A DNA stretch of 64,000 nt from Burkholderia sp. Ax-1724. GTDB taxonomy: Bacteria > Pseudomonadota > Gammaproteobacteria > Burkholderiales > Burkholderiaceae. Below are positions 43,421-52,802 of the stretch, in pieces (positions within the stretch are counted from its first letter, which is position 1; the number at the start of each line of letters is the position of its first letter). The translations under genes were made by a program, and so were the position numbers. The notes below the pieces were generated by a model. That model made no database searches. It worked only from the letters and a program-made list of their open reading frames with translations, and was not told where the DNA came from. The DNA lies in contig NZ_VWWL01000006.1 of NCBI RefSeq assembly GCF_011752995.1, positions 62,001 to 126,000 of the forward strand. The letters run 5' to 3'.

Positions 43421-44968
43421 ATGACTCCCTACCTGAAGTTCGTCAACTCGCCGTTCGGCGCGCGCCTCGCGCGTTCGCTCGGTTTGCCGAAGCCCGAGGT
43501 GCTGCGGCGCTATCGCGCGGACCGGCCCGAGTTCGACGGCCTGATTGCGATCGGCGCGGGCCGCGAGCCGCACCTGTTCGATGCGCTCGCGAGGCTCGTC
43601 GCGAGTATCGGCATGACGAGCGTCGCGCACGCAAGCGCCGGGCTCTGGGTGCCGCTCGCCAACCGCCACGGCCTGATGACCGGGCGCTTCGAGCCGGCCG
43701 AAGCGGGCTCGGCCGGCAAGCTCGCCGCGCTGCTGTTCGACGCGAGCGGCATCGAGGACAGCAGCCAGCTCGAACCGCTGCACCGCTTCTTTCACGACAC
43801 GCTGCGCTCGCTCGGCAAATGCGGACGCATCGTCGTGCTGGGCCGGCCGCCCGAAGCCTGCGCGAATCCGCGTCAATGGACCGCGCAGCGCGCGCTCGAA
43901 GGCCTGACGCGCTCGCTCGGCAAGGAAGCGCGGCGCGGCATCACCGCGAATCTCGTGTATGTCGCGCAAGGCGTGGAAAACGCCCAAGGCGCAGCAAGCG
44001 GTATCGACGCGACGCTGCGCTTCTTTCTGTCGCCGCGCTCGGCGTATGTGTCGGGCCAGGTCGTGCGCATCGAGGCGAGCGATACCAGCGGCAAAACCGG
44101 CGTGAACAGCATGAGCGGCCTGCACGATTCGGGCAACTCGCTCGACGTAACCAACGCAACCAACGCAGCGAATACAGCCCACGCAGGCAGCCCCCACGAC
44201 GCCAACCCCACGACGCCCGCCGCCTTCGACTGGCGGCAACCGCTTGCCGGCCGCCGCGCGCTCGTCACCGGCGCCGCGCGCGGCATCGGCGCGGCCATTG
44301 CGAGCGTGCTCGCGGCCGAAGGCGCGCACGTGATCGGCCTCGACATGCCGTCCGCGCGCGACGCGCTCGACGCGACGCTGCGCCCGCTCAACGGCACCGC
44401 ACTGACGTTCGACATCGCCGAGCCCGAAGCGCCCGCCCAGCTCGCCGCCGCGCTCGACGAGCAAGGCGTCGACATCGTCGTGCACAACGCCGGCATCACC
44501 AAGGACAAGACCCTCGCGAAGATGACCGAAGCCGCATGGCAGAGCGTGATCGACATCAACCTGAGCGCGCAGGAGCGCATCGACGACGCGCTGCTCGCGG
44601 GCGGCATCCTGCGCGACGGCGGGCGCATTATCGCGGTGTCGTCGATCAGCGGCATCGCCGGCAATCTCGGCCAGACCAATTACGCGACCTCGAAGGCCGG
44701 CGTGATCGGCCGCGTCGCCAGCATGGCGGCGCCGCTACGCGCGCGCGGCATCACGATCAACGCGGTCGCGCCCGGCTTTATCGAAACGCAGATGACCGCG
44801 AAAATTCCGCTCGCGATCCGCGAGGCCGGCCGCCGCATGAACTCGATGAGCCAAGGCGGCCAGCCCGTCGACGTCGCGCAGACCATCGCATGGCTCGCGC
44901 ATCCGGGCTCGGCGGGCGTGACGGGCCAGGTCGTGCGCGTCTGCGGCCAGAGCCTGATCGGAGCGTGA
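43421..44968 (+). CDS. High-molecular-weight FabG (FabG4-like) 3-hydroxyacyl-CoA/ACP dehydrogenase
   Basis: The protein has 515 residues, about twice normal FabG. The N-terminal half (1-215) is a flavodoxin/SDR-like domain without a nucleotide motif. A 55-residue linker rich in Asn, Thr and Ala follows (about 220-275). The C-terminal half is a complete SDR domain with TGAARGIGAAIAS (about 283), VHNAGITKD, AVSSISGIAGN and YATSKAG (about 420). HMwFabG/FabG4 of mycobacteria has the same layout, prefers NADH and acts on CoA esters. It lies between fadE and a MaoC gene and probably makes the third step of beta-oxidation. Confidence 0.87.
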   Translation: MTPYLKFVNSPFGARLARSLGLPKPEVLRRYRADRPEFDGLIAIGAGREPHLFDALARLVASIGMTSVAHASAGLWVPLANRHGLMTGRFEPAEAGSAGKLAALLFDASGIEDSSQLEPLHRFFHDTLRSLGKCGRIVVLGRPPEACANPRQWTAQRALEGLTRSLGKEARRGITANLVYVAQGVENAQGAASGIDATLRFFLSPRSAYVSGQVVRIEASDTSGKTGVNSMSGLHDSGNSLDVTNATNAANTAHAGSPHDANPTTPAAFDWRQPLAGRRALVTGAARGIGAAIASVLAAEGAHVIGLDMPSARDALDATLRPLNGTALTFDIAEPEAPAQLAAALDEQGVDIVVHNAGITKDKTLAKMTEAAWQSVIDINLSAQERIDDALLAGGILRDGGRIIAVSSISGIAGNLGQTNYATSKAGVIGRVASMAAPLRARGITINAVAPGFIETQMTAKIPLAIREAGRRMNSMSQGGQPVDVAQTIAWLAHPGSAGVTGQVVRVCGQSLIGA

Positions 44969-45011
44969 AAGTGGCGTACGGAATGGGACTACGCAGCATG
45001 AACCCTGGAGC

Positions 45012-45980
45012 ATGAGCATGCGCGAGCCGGATGATCCGTTCGGGAACCGTCATGCCGCGTCCACGCCGGGCGACGGCGCGCGGCCGAAAACCGTGGTCGT
45101 CGACACCCTGCCTTCGACGGCGAAGCTCCATGCGCGCGCGCTGTCGGGCATCGTCAAGCGCGGCCGCGGCACACAACCCGGGCAGGCGCCGCAACTGCCG
45201 GCGCTGCGGCTCGTGCGCCCCGCCGTCGCGCTCGCCCCCGGCCCGGCGTGGCGCTATGCGCGCGTGTGCGGCTTCATCCCCGAGCATGGCGTGCCGCTCA
45301 CCTATCCGCATCTGCTCGCGTTTCCGCTGCATCTGCTGATGCTGACCGACCCGGCGTTTCCGTGGTCCGCGCTCGGGCTCGTGCATCTGGCCAATCATGT
45401 GCGGCTGCGCCGGCCGCTCGCGTACAAGGACCTGCTGCGCATCGAGGTCGAATTCGGCGCGCTGCTGCGCCACGACAAAGGCCAGGCGTTCGTGGTGCGC
45501 ACGCGCATCTACCGGCGCGGCGAAGCGGTCTGGGACGGCGACAGTGTCTATCTGAAGCGCGCGGCGTCCGCCGCGGTGTCCACCATCGGCAGCCCGCTCG
45601 AAGCGCTGACGCTCGGCCCCGAGCCGCTGCAACGCATCGCGCGCTGGCAACTCGCGCCGCAACTCGGCCGCGACTACGCGAGCGTATCCGGCGACTACAA
45701 CCCGATCCACCTGAGCGCGCTATCGGCGAAGGTCTTCGGTTTTCCGCGCGCAATCGCGCATGGCATGTGGACGCTCGCGCGCGCCGCGTCGTCATTGCAG
45801 CCGCCGAAGCCGCTCGCCGAGGCGATGCTCGCCGCCGAATTCAAGGTGCCGATGCTGCTGCCCGGCGAGGCGTCGTTGTGGAGCGCGTCGCCGTCGCTGA
45901 TCGAGCGCGATCTCGAAGTGCGCGACATCGCCGGCGACAAGCCGCATTTGCGTGCGCGCATGCAGTGGCGGCTGCAATGA
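45012..45980 (+). CDS. Double hot-dog MaoC-like hydratase (HtdX-like)
   Basis: The protein has 322 residues. The C-terminal hot-dog repeat carries VSGDYNPIHLSALSAKVFGF plus RAIAHGMWTLARA, the hydratase 2 motif with catalytic Asp and His. The N-terminal repeat has HLLMLTDPAFPWSALGLVHLANH but lacks the catalytic pair, as in one-active-half eukaryote-type hydratases and mycobacterial HtdX. It hydrates trans-2-enoyl-CoA to (R)-3-hydroxyacyl-CoA. The adjacent FabG4-type enzyme would oxidise this product. Confidence 0.87.
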   Translation: MSMREPDDPFGNRHAASTPGDGARPKTVVVDTLPSTAKLHARALSGIVKRGRGTQPGQAPQLPALRLVRPAVALAPGPAWRYARVCGFIPEHGVPLTYPHLLAFPLHLLMLTDPAFPWSALGLVHLANHVRLRRPLAYKDLLRIEVEFGALLRHDKGQAFVVRTRIYRRGEAVWDGDSVYLKRAASAAVSTIGSPLEALTLGPEPLQRIARWQLAPQLGRDYASVSGDYNPIHLSALSAKVFGFPRAIAHGMWTLARAASSLQPPKPLAEAMLAAEFKVPMLLPGEASLWSASPSLIERDLEVRDIAGDKPHLRARMQWRLQ

Positions 45981-46064
45981 GCCGGGCCCCCGCCATGCGC
46001 GTCATTTCAATCGTTCGCCTCATCCGATAACCGAATCGTCGGCCATAACCGCAAGGAGCCGAGC

Positions 46065-47366
46065 ATGCCCCACCCGCCACCCGCCGTGCGCCGCGTCGCC
46101 ATCGTCGGCGGCAACCGGATTCCGTTTGCCCGCTCGAACACCGCCTACGCGAACGCCTCGAACCAGGACATGCTGACCTTCACGCTGCAAGGCCTGATCG
46201 ACCGCTACGACCTGCACGGCGTGCGTCTCGGCGAGGTGGCGGCGGGCGCGGTCATCAAGCATTCGCGCGATTTCAACCTGACACGCGAGTCCGTGCTCTC
46301 GACCACGCTGGCGAAAGAGACGCCCGCCTACGACGTGCAGCAGGCCTGCGGCACCGGCCTCGAAGCCGCGATCCTCGTCGCCAACAAGATCGCGCTCGGG
46401 CAGATCGAGGCGGGCATCGCGGGCGGGGTCGATACCACGTCCGACGCGCCGATCGGCGTCAACGAGCGCATGCGCAAGATCCTGCTCGAAGCGAATCGCG
46501 GCAGGAGCACCGGGCAGCGCGTGAGCGCGCTCGCGAAGCTGCGGCCCGGCATGTTCTTCAAGCCGCTCCTGCCGCGCAACGGCGAGCCGCGCACGGGGCT
46601 GTCGATGGGCGAGCACTGCGAGCTGATGGCCAAGCGCTGGAACATCTCGCGCGAGGCACAGGACGTGCTCGCCTGCGAGAGCCACCGCAAGCTCGCGGAT
46701 GCGTATGCGCGCGGCTTCGTCAACGATCTGATGACGCCGTACAAGGGCCTCGCGCGCGACAACACTCTGCGCGCCGACCTCACACTCGAAAAGCTCGCGA
46801 ACCTGAAGCCCGTGTTCGATCGCGATGCCGGCACGCTGACGGCCGGCAACTCGACGCCGCTGACCGACGGCGCCTCGGCCGTGCTGCTCGCGAGCGAGGC
46901 GTGGGCGGCCGAGCGCGGCTTGCCGGTGCTCGCGTACCTGAGCTGGTCGGAGACGGCCGCCGTCGACTTTTTCGACCAACAGGAAGGCCTGCTGATGGCG
47001 CCCGCGTACGCGGTGCCGCGCATGCTCGCGCGCGCCGGCCTCGCGTTGCAGGACTTCGACTTCTACGAAATCCACGAAGCATTCGCCGCCCAGGTGTTGT
47101 GCACGCTCGCGGCATGGCAGGATGACGAATATTGCCGCACGCAGCTTGGCCTCGCCGGTGCGCTCGGTGCGATCGATCGCACGCGGCTCAACGTGAACGG
47201 CGGCTCGCTCGCGACCGGCCATCCGTTCGCGGCGACGGGCGGGCGCATCGTCGCCGCGCTCGCAAAGCTGCTTGCGCAACTCGACAAGCCGGCCGGCAGC
47301 GCGCGCGGGCTGATCTCGATCTGCGCGGCGGGCGGCCAGGGCGTGGTCGCCATCGTGGAACGCTAA
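46065..47366 (+). CDS. fadI: Acetyl-CoA acyltransferase (FadI/FadA2-type thiolase)
   Basis: The protein has 433 residues. The acyl-accepting Cys is Cys95 in QQACGTGLEAA. The HEAFAAQ histidine loop, GGSLATGHPFAATGGR and the second cysteine in ICAAGGQG complete a degradative thiolase site. It cleaves 3-ketoacyl-CoA to acetyl-CoA and a shortened acyl-CoA. Length and sequence match FadI and mycobacterial FadA2. It is part of the same transcription unit. Confidence 0.92.
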   Translation: MPHPPPAVRRVAIVGGNRIPFARSNTAYANASNQDMLTFTLQGLIDRYDLHGVRLGEVAAGAVIKHSRDFNLTRESVLSTTLAKETPAYDVQQACGTGLEAAILVANKIALGQIEAGIAGGVDTTSDAPIGVNERMRKILLEANRGRSTGQRVSALAKLRPGMFFKPLLPRNGEPRTGLSMGEHCELMAKRWNISREAQDVLACESHRKLADAYARGFVNDLMTPYKGLARDNTLRADLTLEKLANLKPVFDRDAGTLTAGNSTPLTDGASAVLLASEAWAAERGLPVLAYLSWSETAAVDFFDQQEGLLMAPAYAVPRMLARAGLALQDFDFYEIHEAFAAQVLCTLAAWQDDEYCRTQLGLAGALGAIDRTRLNVNGGSLATGHPFAATGGRIVAALAKLLAQLDKPAGSARGLISICAAGGQGVVAIVER

Positions 47367-47407
47367 CGCTACCGCCAGCACTCATACCGATCGACAGGAG
47401 ACGACCG

Positions 47408-49213
47408 ATGACCGAGCCGATGCCCCAGCCTATCCAGGCCCCGCCCCCGGCCGCTGCCGGGTCCGACGGGTCCGCCTCAGCGGCCGGGTCCACGCCGCCG
47501 CGCGCGCCGAATACCGACGGCATCTGGTACGCCTCGTATCCCGCGGACGTGCCGCATGACATCGACGTCACGCAATACGAGTCGGTCGGCCAGTTCTTCG
47601 ACGAATGCATCGCGCAGTTCCGCGAGCGCGTCGCCTATGTGAGCGTCGGCGCGGAGCTGACCTACGGCGAACTGGGCCGCAAGGCGACCGCGTTCGCCGC
47701 GTATCTGCAAAGCGTCGGCGTGCAGCCGGGCGAGCGCGTCGCGATCATGCTGCCGAACACGTTCCAGTATCCGGTTGCGCTGTTCGGCACGATCAAGGCC
47801 GGCGCGGTGGTCGTCAACGTCAATCCGCTCTACACGGTGCGCGAACTCGCGCATCAGCTGAAGGACAGCGGCGCGCAGACGATCGTCGTCTTCGAGAATT
47901 TCGCGAAGACGCTCGAAGACGCGCTGCCGGGCACGAAGGTGCGCAACGTCATCGTGACCGGGCTCGGCGATCTGCTCGCGGACGGCCTCAACCTCAAGGG
48001 CCGTCTGCTCAATTTCATGCTGCGTCACGTCAAGAAGATGGTGCCCGCCTACTCGCTGCCGCAGGCGGTGCCGCTGCTGCAGGCGCTCGCGGCCGGCTAT
48101 GCGCGCACGCTCGCGCCGGTGCGCGCAAGCCACGACGACATCGCGTTCCTGCAATACACGGGCGGCACCACCGGTGTTGCGAAAGGCGCGATGCTCACGC
48201 ACCGCAATATCGTCGCCAATCTGCTGCAGGCGAAGGCGTGGGCCGCGGGGCAGTTGAGCGGCGAAGTCGAAACGGTGCTGACGCCGCTGCCGCTCTATCA
48301 CATCTACTCGCTGACCGTGAACGCGCTGATCTTCATGGGACTCGGCGGACGCAACATCCTGATTGCGAATCCGCGCGACATGAAGCGCGTGATGATGATC
48401 ATCCGTCACGAGAAGTTCACCGGCATGACCGCGGTCAACACGCTCTACAACGCGTTTCTCGACAACGAGGCATTCCGCAACCGCGACTTCTCGGACCTCA
48501 AGCTCGCGATGGCGGGCGGCATGGCGACGCAGAAGGCGGTCGCCGAACGCTTCAAGGCCGTGACCGGCAAGCCGATCGTCGAGGGCTACGGGCTCACCGA
48601 ATGCTCGCCGATCGTCTCGATGAACCCGGTCGATCTGACCCACCTGCGCGACTTCGAAGGCTCGATCGGGCTGCCGGCGCCGTCCACCCAGGTGCGCTTT
48701 CGCCGCGACGACGGCAGTTGGGCCCACATCGGCGAGGCGGGCGAGCTATGCGTGCAGGGCCCGCAGGTGATGAAGGGTTACTGGAATCGTCCCGAGGAAA
48801 CCGCGAAGGTGCTCGACGACGACGGCTGGCTCGCGACCGGCGACATCGGCGTGATGGATTCGCGCGGCTTTATCCGCCTGATCGACCGCAAGAAGGACAT
48901 GATTCTCGTGTCGGGCTTCAACGTCTATCCGAACGAAATCGAGGACGTGATCGCCGCGCATCCGGAAGTGCGCGAAGTCGCGGCGATCGGCGTGCCCGAT
49001 CCGGCGCAGGGCGAACGCGTGAAGGTGTTCATCGTGCGGCGCAATCAGACCCTGACCGCGGAACAGGTGATCGCCTATTGCCGCAAGAACCTGACCGGCT
49101 ACAAGGTGCCGAAGCTCGTCGAGTTCCGCGACGAACTGCCGCAAACCAATGTCGGCAAGATTCTGCGCCGCGCATTGCGCGACGAGGAACTCGCGAAGCA
49201 GAAGTCGGCCTGA
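47408..49213 (+). CDS. fadD: Long-chain fatty acid-CoA ligase (FadD-type)
   Basis: This 601-residue AMP-forming synthetase has the P-loop-like motif FLQYTGGTTGVAKGAML, the YGLTECSP motif and the WLATGDIGVMD/DRKKDMILVSGFNVYP hinge. The catalytic Lys of the last segment is in TNVGKILRRAL. The N-terminus carries an extra Pro/Ala-rich stretch of about 35 residues compared with E. coli FadD. It activates fatty acids at the inner face of the membrane. The start has AGGAG 7 nt upstream. Confidence 0.92.
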   Translation: MTEPMPQPIQAPPPAAAGSDGSASAAGSTPPRAPNTDGIWYASYPADVPHDIDVTQYESVGQFFDECIAQFRERVAYVSVGAELTYGELGRKATAFAAYLQSVGVQPGERVAIMLPNTFQYPVALFGTIKAGAVVVNVNPLYTVRELAHQLKDSGAQTIVVFENFAKTLEDALPGTKVRNVIVTGLGDLLADGLNLKGRLLNFMLRHVKKMVPAYSLPQAVPLLQALAAGYARTLAPVRASHDDIAFLQYTGGTTGVAKGAMLTHRNIVANLLQAKAWAAGQLSGEVETVLTPLPLYHIYSLTVNALIFMGLGGRNILIANPRDMKRVMMIIRHEKFTGMTAVNTLYNAFLDNEAFRNRDFSDLKLAMAGGMATQKAVAERFKAVTGKPIVEGYGLTECSPIVSMNPVDLTHLRDFEGSIGLPAPSTQVRFRRDDGSWAHIGEAGELCVQGPQVMKGYWNRPEETAKVLDDDGWLATGDIGVMDSRGFIRLIDRKKDMILVSGFNVYPNEIEDVIAAHPEVREVAAIGVPDPAQGERVKVFIVRRNQTLTAEQVIAYCRKNLTGYKVPKLVEFRDELPQTNVGKILRRALRDEELAKQKSA

Positions 49214-49326
49214 CGGGAATATCCGCCGCGCGTGTTCGTTCATCATGACGGCCATGCGCCGGCGTCGTTGTATCGCTGTGTTGCTGTGTTGCCGCGTGGT
49301 TGCCCGCGCCATTTCTGGAGGGATTC

Positions 49327-50403
49327 ATGAAACACGGCATATCCGCCCGTTCGCGCCGCCAGCGGGTTGCGTCGCGCATTGCCGCGAGTTCGCCGCACGA
49401 CAGCGCGTACCCGCGTGAAGTACCGGCATATGGGCTCAGGGGCCGTCGGTTGATCGCCGCGCTGAAGCATTCGCTGCTCGCCTCGTTGCCTCGCGCGACG
49501 CTCGCCGCGGCCGCCCTGCTCGCACCGTTCACACCGTCCACGATACCCGCCGCGTTCGCGCAAAACGACGACCATCCGCCGCCGCTCGACAGCGCGAGCG
49601 CCGGCACCGTCAAGCCGCCCACCACGCCGCTCGCGCGGGTCGGCAAGCTCACGCTCGACAGGCAGGTCAAATGGCTGCGCGCCGCGCAGCAAAGCGGCGC
49701 ACTCGAAAAGCTCGACGACGCGCAACTGATCGCGCTGTTCCAGTCGCTCGATCCGCTCGCGTTGCCGCGCTACATCAAGGAAGGACCGAACGGCTATCCG
49801 TCGTACGAGTTCGCGATGTCGCGCTCGGAGCGCATTCACGGCCAGTGGCCCGACAAGCCCGATCACATGCTGGTGCGGCTCGCGCACGATCCACTGCGGA
49901 TCTACGCGAAGTGGCTGCCCGACGGCGCGCACGCGGGCCAGGAAATCATCTACGACGAATCGAAACGGACCGACGAAATGTACGGCCATCTCGGCGGCAT
50001 CATGAACGTGCTGCCGGTGTGGACCTCGCTGACGGGCGCGCTCGCGCGCTCGCAATCGAACCACGAGGTGCGCGATCTCGGCACCGAGTACATCGCGGAC
50101 CAGTACCTCGACGAAGGCCGGAAATACGCCGAGGCCGGCGTGCCCCGCTCGGCGCAGATCGACGTGAAGACGATCGACGGCGTGCGCGTCGTCACGTTCA
50201 CGTTCGAAACGCCGACCGGCCAGCCGCAGTTCTATGCGAAGAAGGAAACGCTCGGGCTCGATCTGCGGCATCCGTTCTTCCGCACCGTCGAGTCTTACGA
50301 CAACGAGGGCAAACTGTTCGAGCGGATCGTGTTCGAAAACATTACGCCGCAGACGTTCGACGATTCGACTTTTGATCCGAAGAACAAGGCTTATCGGTTT
50401 TAG
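49327..50403 (+). CDS. DUF1571-family exported protein
   Basis: The protein has 358 residues. After a long basic N-terminus comes a hydrophobic segment (about 45-65) ending in AAFAQN, a likely signal peptidase site. The conserved core DPLRIYAKWLPDGAHAGQEIIYDE and NPITPQTFD-like C-terminus identify DUF1571. It follows fadD by 113 nt on the same strand. The envelope role is unknown; linkage to lipid metabolism here is only positional. Confidence 0.8.
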   Translation: MKHGISARSRRQRVASRIAASSPHDSAYPREVPAYGLRGRRLIAALKHSLLASLPRATLAAAALLAPFTPSTIPAAFAQNDDHPPPLDSASAGTVKPPTTPLARVGKLTLDRQVKWLRAAQQSGALEKLDDAQLIALFQSLDPLALPRYIKEGPNGYPSYEFAMSRSERIHGQWPDKPDHMLVRLAHDPLRIYAKWLPDGAHAGQEIIYDESKRTDEMYGHLGGIMNVLPVWTSLTGALARSQSNHEVRDLGTEYIADQYLDEGRKYAEAGVPRSAQIDVKTIDGVRVVTFTFETPTGQPQFYAKKETLGLDLRHPFFRTVESYDNEGKLFERIVFENITPQTFDDSTFDPKNKAYRF

Positions 50404-50473
50404 CGGGTGGTGTGTGTCGAGGTCGGGGCCGTATCGATGCGGTGCGGTGCAGTGCTCATGTCCGGGCCGTGCT

Positions 50474-50517
50474 TGCTCGATGCCTGCTCGATACTTGCTC
50501 GATGCTTGCTCGATGCT
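50474..50517. repeat. Four tandem copies of an 11-bp repeat
   Basis: The unit TGCTCGATGCT is repeated four times (the first two copies with one change each), in the gap between convergent genes. No coding frame uses it. It looks like a small slippage repeat. Confidence 0.8.
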
Positions 50518-50587
50518 TGTTCGGCCTCTGTCCGGCAGGTACCCGATGTTCGGCGGACAGGCGGCCAATCCGCGCGAGCGGCACGGC

Positions 50588-51010
50588 TCACGCATGGCGC
50601 GGCGTCAGCGCGAACGCCACATAGGCCGCTTGCGCGGGCTGCCCGACTCGCGGCTCATGACTGTGTTCCACGAAGCGTCCCGTGCGGATCGCGAGATGCC
50701 GCAGGACGAAGTAGTCGGAGGCACGCGTGAAGCCGATCAGCGACGGCGTCGCGCGCGAGGCCACGTCGCCCAGCCAGGGTGCCAGCGTGGTAAACCAGAG
50801 CGCGCCGGCATCGTCGCCGGTCTCGAAGACCGGCAGTTGCAGATGCGCGGCATAGCGCGCGAACGATGCGCCGCACACGAGCGTGGAATCGACGATCGCC
50901 AGCGTATGCATATCGTTGCCGCGTGCGACGGCCTGCGCGAACCACGGCCATGCGCCGCCGGCCATCGTCGACAGCCATGCACCCGTGAGCATGAAAGTGC
51001 GTCGGTCCAT
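50588..51010 (-). CDS. Small Tat-exported protein of unknown function
   Basis: The protein has 140 residues. The N-terminus MDRRTFMLTGAWL has a twin-arginine motif followed by a hydrophobic stretch and a possible cleavage near WFAQAVA. The mature part contains no CxxCH haem site. I do not recognise the family. It lies 70 nt after a VAO-type flavoprotein gene on the same strand, so it may be an exported accessory of that oxidase. The start has GAGG upstream. Confidence 0.6.
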   Translation of the reverse strand: MDRRTFMLTGAWLSTMAGGAWPWFAQAVARGNDMHTLAIVDSTLVCGASFARYAAHLQLPVFETGDDAGALWFTTLAPWLGDVASRATPSLIGFTRASDYFVLRHLAIRTGRFVEHSHEPRVGQPAQAAYVAFALTPRHA

Positions 51011-51080
51011 CTTGCCTCACGCCATCACATACCGCTCACGCGCTCGCACTCGTGCGCAGTCGCGCTCATTTACCGCACCG

Positions 51081-52658
51081 TCACGTATATCCCCGCCGGT
51101 CGCGCCACCCGGCCGGCCAGATTCCCTGCTTGCCCGGCGCGAGAATGCCGTTCGGATCGAGCGTGTCCTTGATCGTCTCCGCGAGCCGCAGCAATGCGCC
51201 GTCGTTGAAGCCGTACTGAGCCGCCGCGAAATCCATATACGCGAGATGCGCGCGATATTCGCCATAACCGGCCGCGCGCGCATCGCTCATCAGCGAGCGC
51301 AGCAATTCGCCGGCCCGCTCGACCTGGCTCGCGTCGTCGCGATCGAAAATCGCCGCGAAAATGTGATGCAGATGCCGCGCGCCCGCCGTAAAGCCGCCGT
51401 AGTAGTCGAAGCCGTATTCGGCGGCGCGCGTCTTCACCATCGTGTACTGGCGCAGCGCATCGCGCCCCGTCGCCGGACAGATCGGCGCGAAGTCGACGTG
51501 CGCGCCCGCGCCGCCGCGCCAGTCGAGCATGCGAAACGCGGTCATCGCGGGAATGCCGGCCATGTTGCGGTCGCCGCCGCCCGCCGGTTGCGCGTCGCCG
51601 GCATAGCGCGCCGCCGACAGGCGCGCCTCGGGCACCCGCGCGAACGCACGCTCGATCGACGCATAACGCGCATCGATCAGCTCGGGCGTGCCGTATAGCG
51701 CGAAATGCAGGTTCCAGCGCCCGACGCCGAGCGTGTCGAGCATCGCGGTCAGCGCGCTCTCGGGCATCGCGCCCGCGCCGTCGTACCACGGCCGCCGTGC
51801 CGACAGACCCGCCGCGCGGCGCAAACCGCCCTCGATCACCGCGTGATTGCGGATCGTTCCGTCAAGCCGCAGCGGCCGCAGAATCTCGACGATCGCTTCC
51901 AGATCGGCCTCGTGGCGAAACTGGATTTCGCCCAGCAGATACGCGGGCGGCGCGGGCATCAGCCACACACCGAGCTTCGTGACGATGCCGTAGTTCGACT
52001 GCATGAACATCGCGTCGAACGAGGGCCCGTAGCCCGGCTGATACAACTGCCACGCGGTGCCGATCTCGATGCCGCCCATGCCGGTGCGCAGCACGTCGCC
52101 GTTGGCGAGCACGACTTCCATGCCGCATTGCGCGGCTGCGTGATCGCCGTAGTCGGTGTAGCCGAAGCCGCGCTCGAGCGTATTGCCGACCACGCTGCCC
52201 CAGCCGGCCGCGGGCGGGTCGATCCACAGCCTGTAACCCTTTTCTCGCAGATGCGCGTACAGATCGAAGTAGCTGACGCCCGGCTCGACGAGCGCATAGG
52301 CGAGCGTCTCGTTGACGTCGAGGATGCGGTTCATCCGCTGCAGATCGAGCACGACCGAGCCGGCAAGGCGCGGCGCCGCGCCGCCATACGCGAAATTGCG
52401 TCCGGTCGACACGGTCCACAGCGGAATGCGATATCGATTCGCGATGCGCAGCAGCGCGCGAATTTCGTCGACCGAAGCCGGCAGCAGCGCGGCGCTCGCG
52501 GCGAAGGCGGCGCGCTCGCCGGGCGCGAACGGATCGAGATAGGCGGCGAGCCCGGCGTCGGACGTCACGACCTGCGCATCGCCGACGACCGCGCGCCAGG
52601 CGGCCAGCGCATGCTCGAACTGCGCGGCGGACACATTGGGCGGCAAGGTCTGGGGCAC
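51081..52658 (-). CDS. VAO/PCMH-family FAD oxidase (4-cresol dehydrogenase / eugenol hydroxylase-like flavoprotein)
   Basis: This 525-residue protein starts with GTG after GAGGAG. The FAD domain shows TVSTGRNFAYGGAAPRL, LVEPGVSYFDLYAHLREKG and GWGSVVGNTLERG. The C-terminus has DPNGILAPGKQGIWP, characteristic of vanillyl-alcohol oxidase, eugenol hydroxylase and p-cresol methylhydroxylase. These oxidise para-substituted phenols at the benzylic carbon. In PCMH and eugenol hydroxylase a cytochrome c subunit accompanies the flavoprotein; none is encoded next to it here, so it may use O2 or a distant acceptor. No signal peptide is visible. Confidence 0.85.
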   Translation of the reverse strand: MPQTLPPNVSAAQFEHALAAWRAVVGDAQVVTSDAGLAAYLDPFAPGERAAFAASAALLPASVDEIRALLRIANRYRIPLWTVSTGRNFAYGGAAPRLAGSVVLDLQRMNRILDVNETLAYALVEPGVSYFDLYAHLREKGYRLWIDPPAAGWGSVVGNTLERGFGYTDYGDHAAAQCGMEVVLANGDVLRTGMGGIEIGTAWQLYQPGYGPSFDAMFMQSNYGIVTKLGVWLMPAPPAYLLGEIQFRHEADLEAIVEILRPLRLDGTIRNHAVIEGGLRRAAGLSARRPWYDGAGAMPESALTAMLDTLGVGRWNLHFALYGTPELIDARYASIERAFARVPEARLSAARYAGDAQPAGGGDRNMAGIPAMTAFRMLDWRGGAGAHVDFAPICPATGRDALRQYTMVKTRAAEYGFDYYGGFTAGARHLHHIFAAIFDRDDASQVERAGELLRSLMSDARAAGYGEYRAHLAYMDFAAAQYGFNDGALLRLAETIKDTLDPNGILAPGKQGIWPAGWRDRRGYT

Positions 52659-52802
52659 CGCGTCTCCTCATCCTCAAGATGCGAACGGCGGCGTGCGGGG
52701 TTCAACGCACCGCCGCGTCATCGCTGTACCGCGTACGCCACGGCAACCCGCGCCCGACACAGCACCACCATGCGACAGCGCCATGCAGCGCCTGCGCCGC
52801 CG

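Noticed and set aside
42662..44485. 607-codon minus-strand ORF across fadE and the FabG4-like gene
   Set aside because: Crosses two real genes on the other strand and lacks recognisable sequence.
43078..45015. 645-codon plus-strand ORF overlapping the FabG4-like gene in another frame
   Set aside because: Extremely Arg/Ala-rich translation with no domain; the overlapping frame is a clear SDR protein.
50474..50517. Possible CRISPR-like repeat array
   Set aside because: Units are 11 bp in direct tandem with no spacers; a slippage repeat, not CRISPR.
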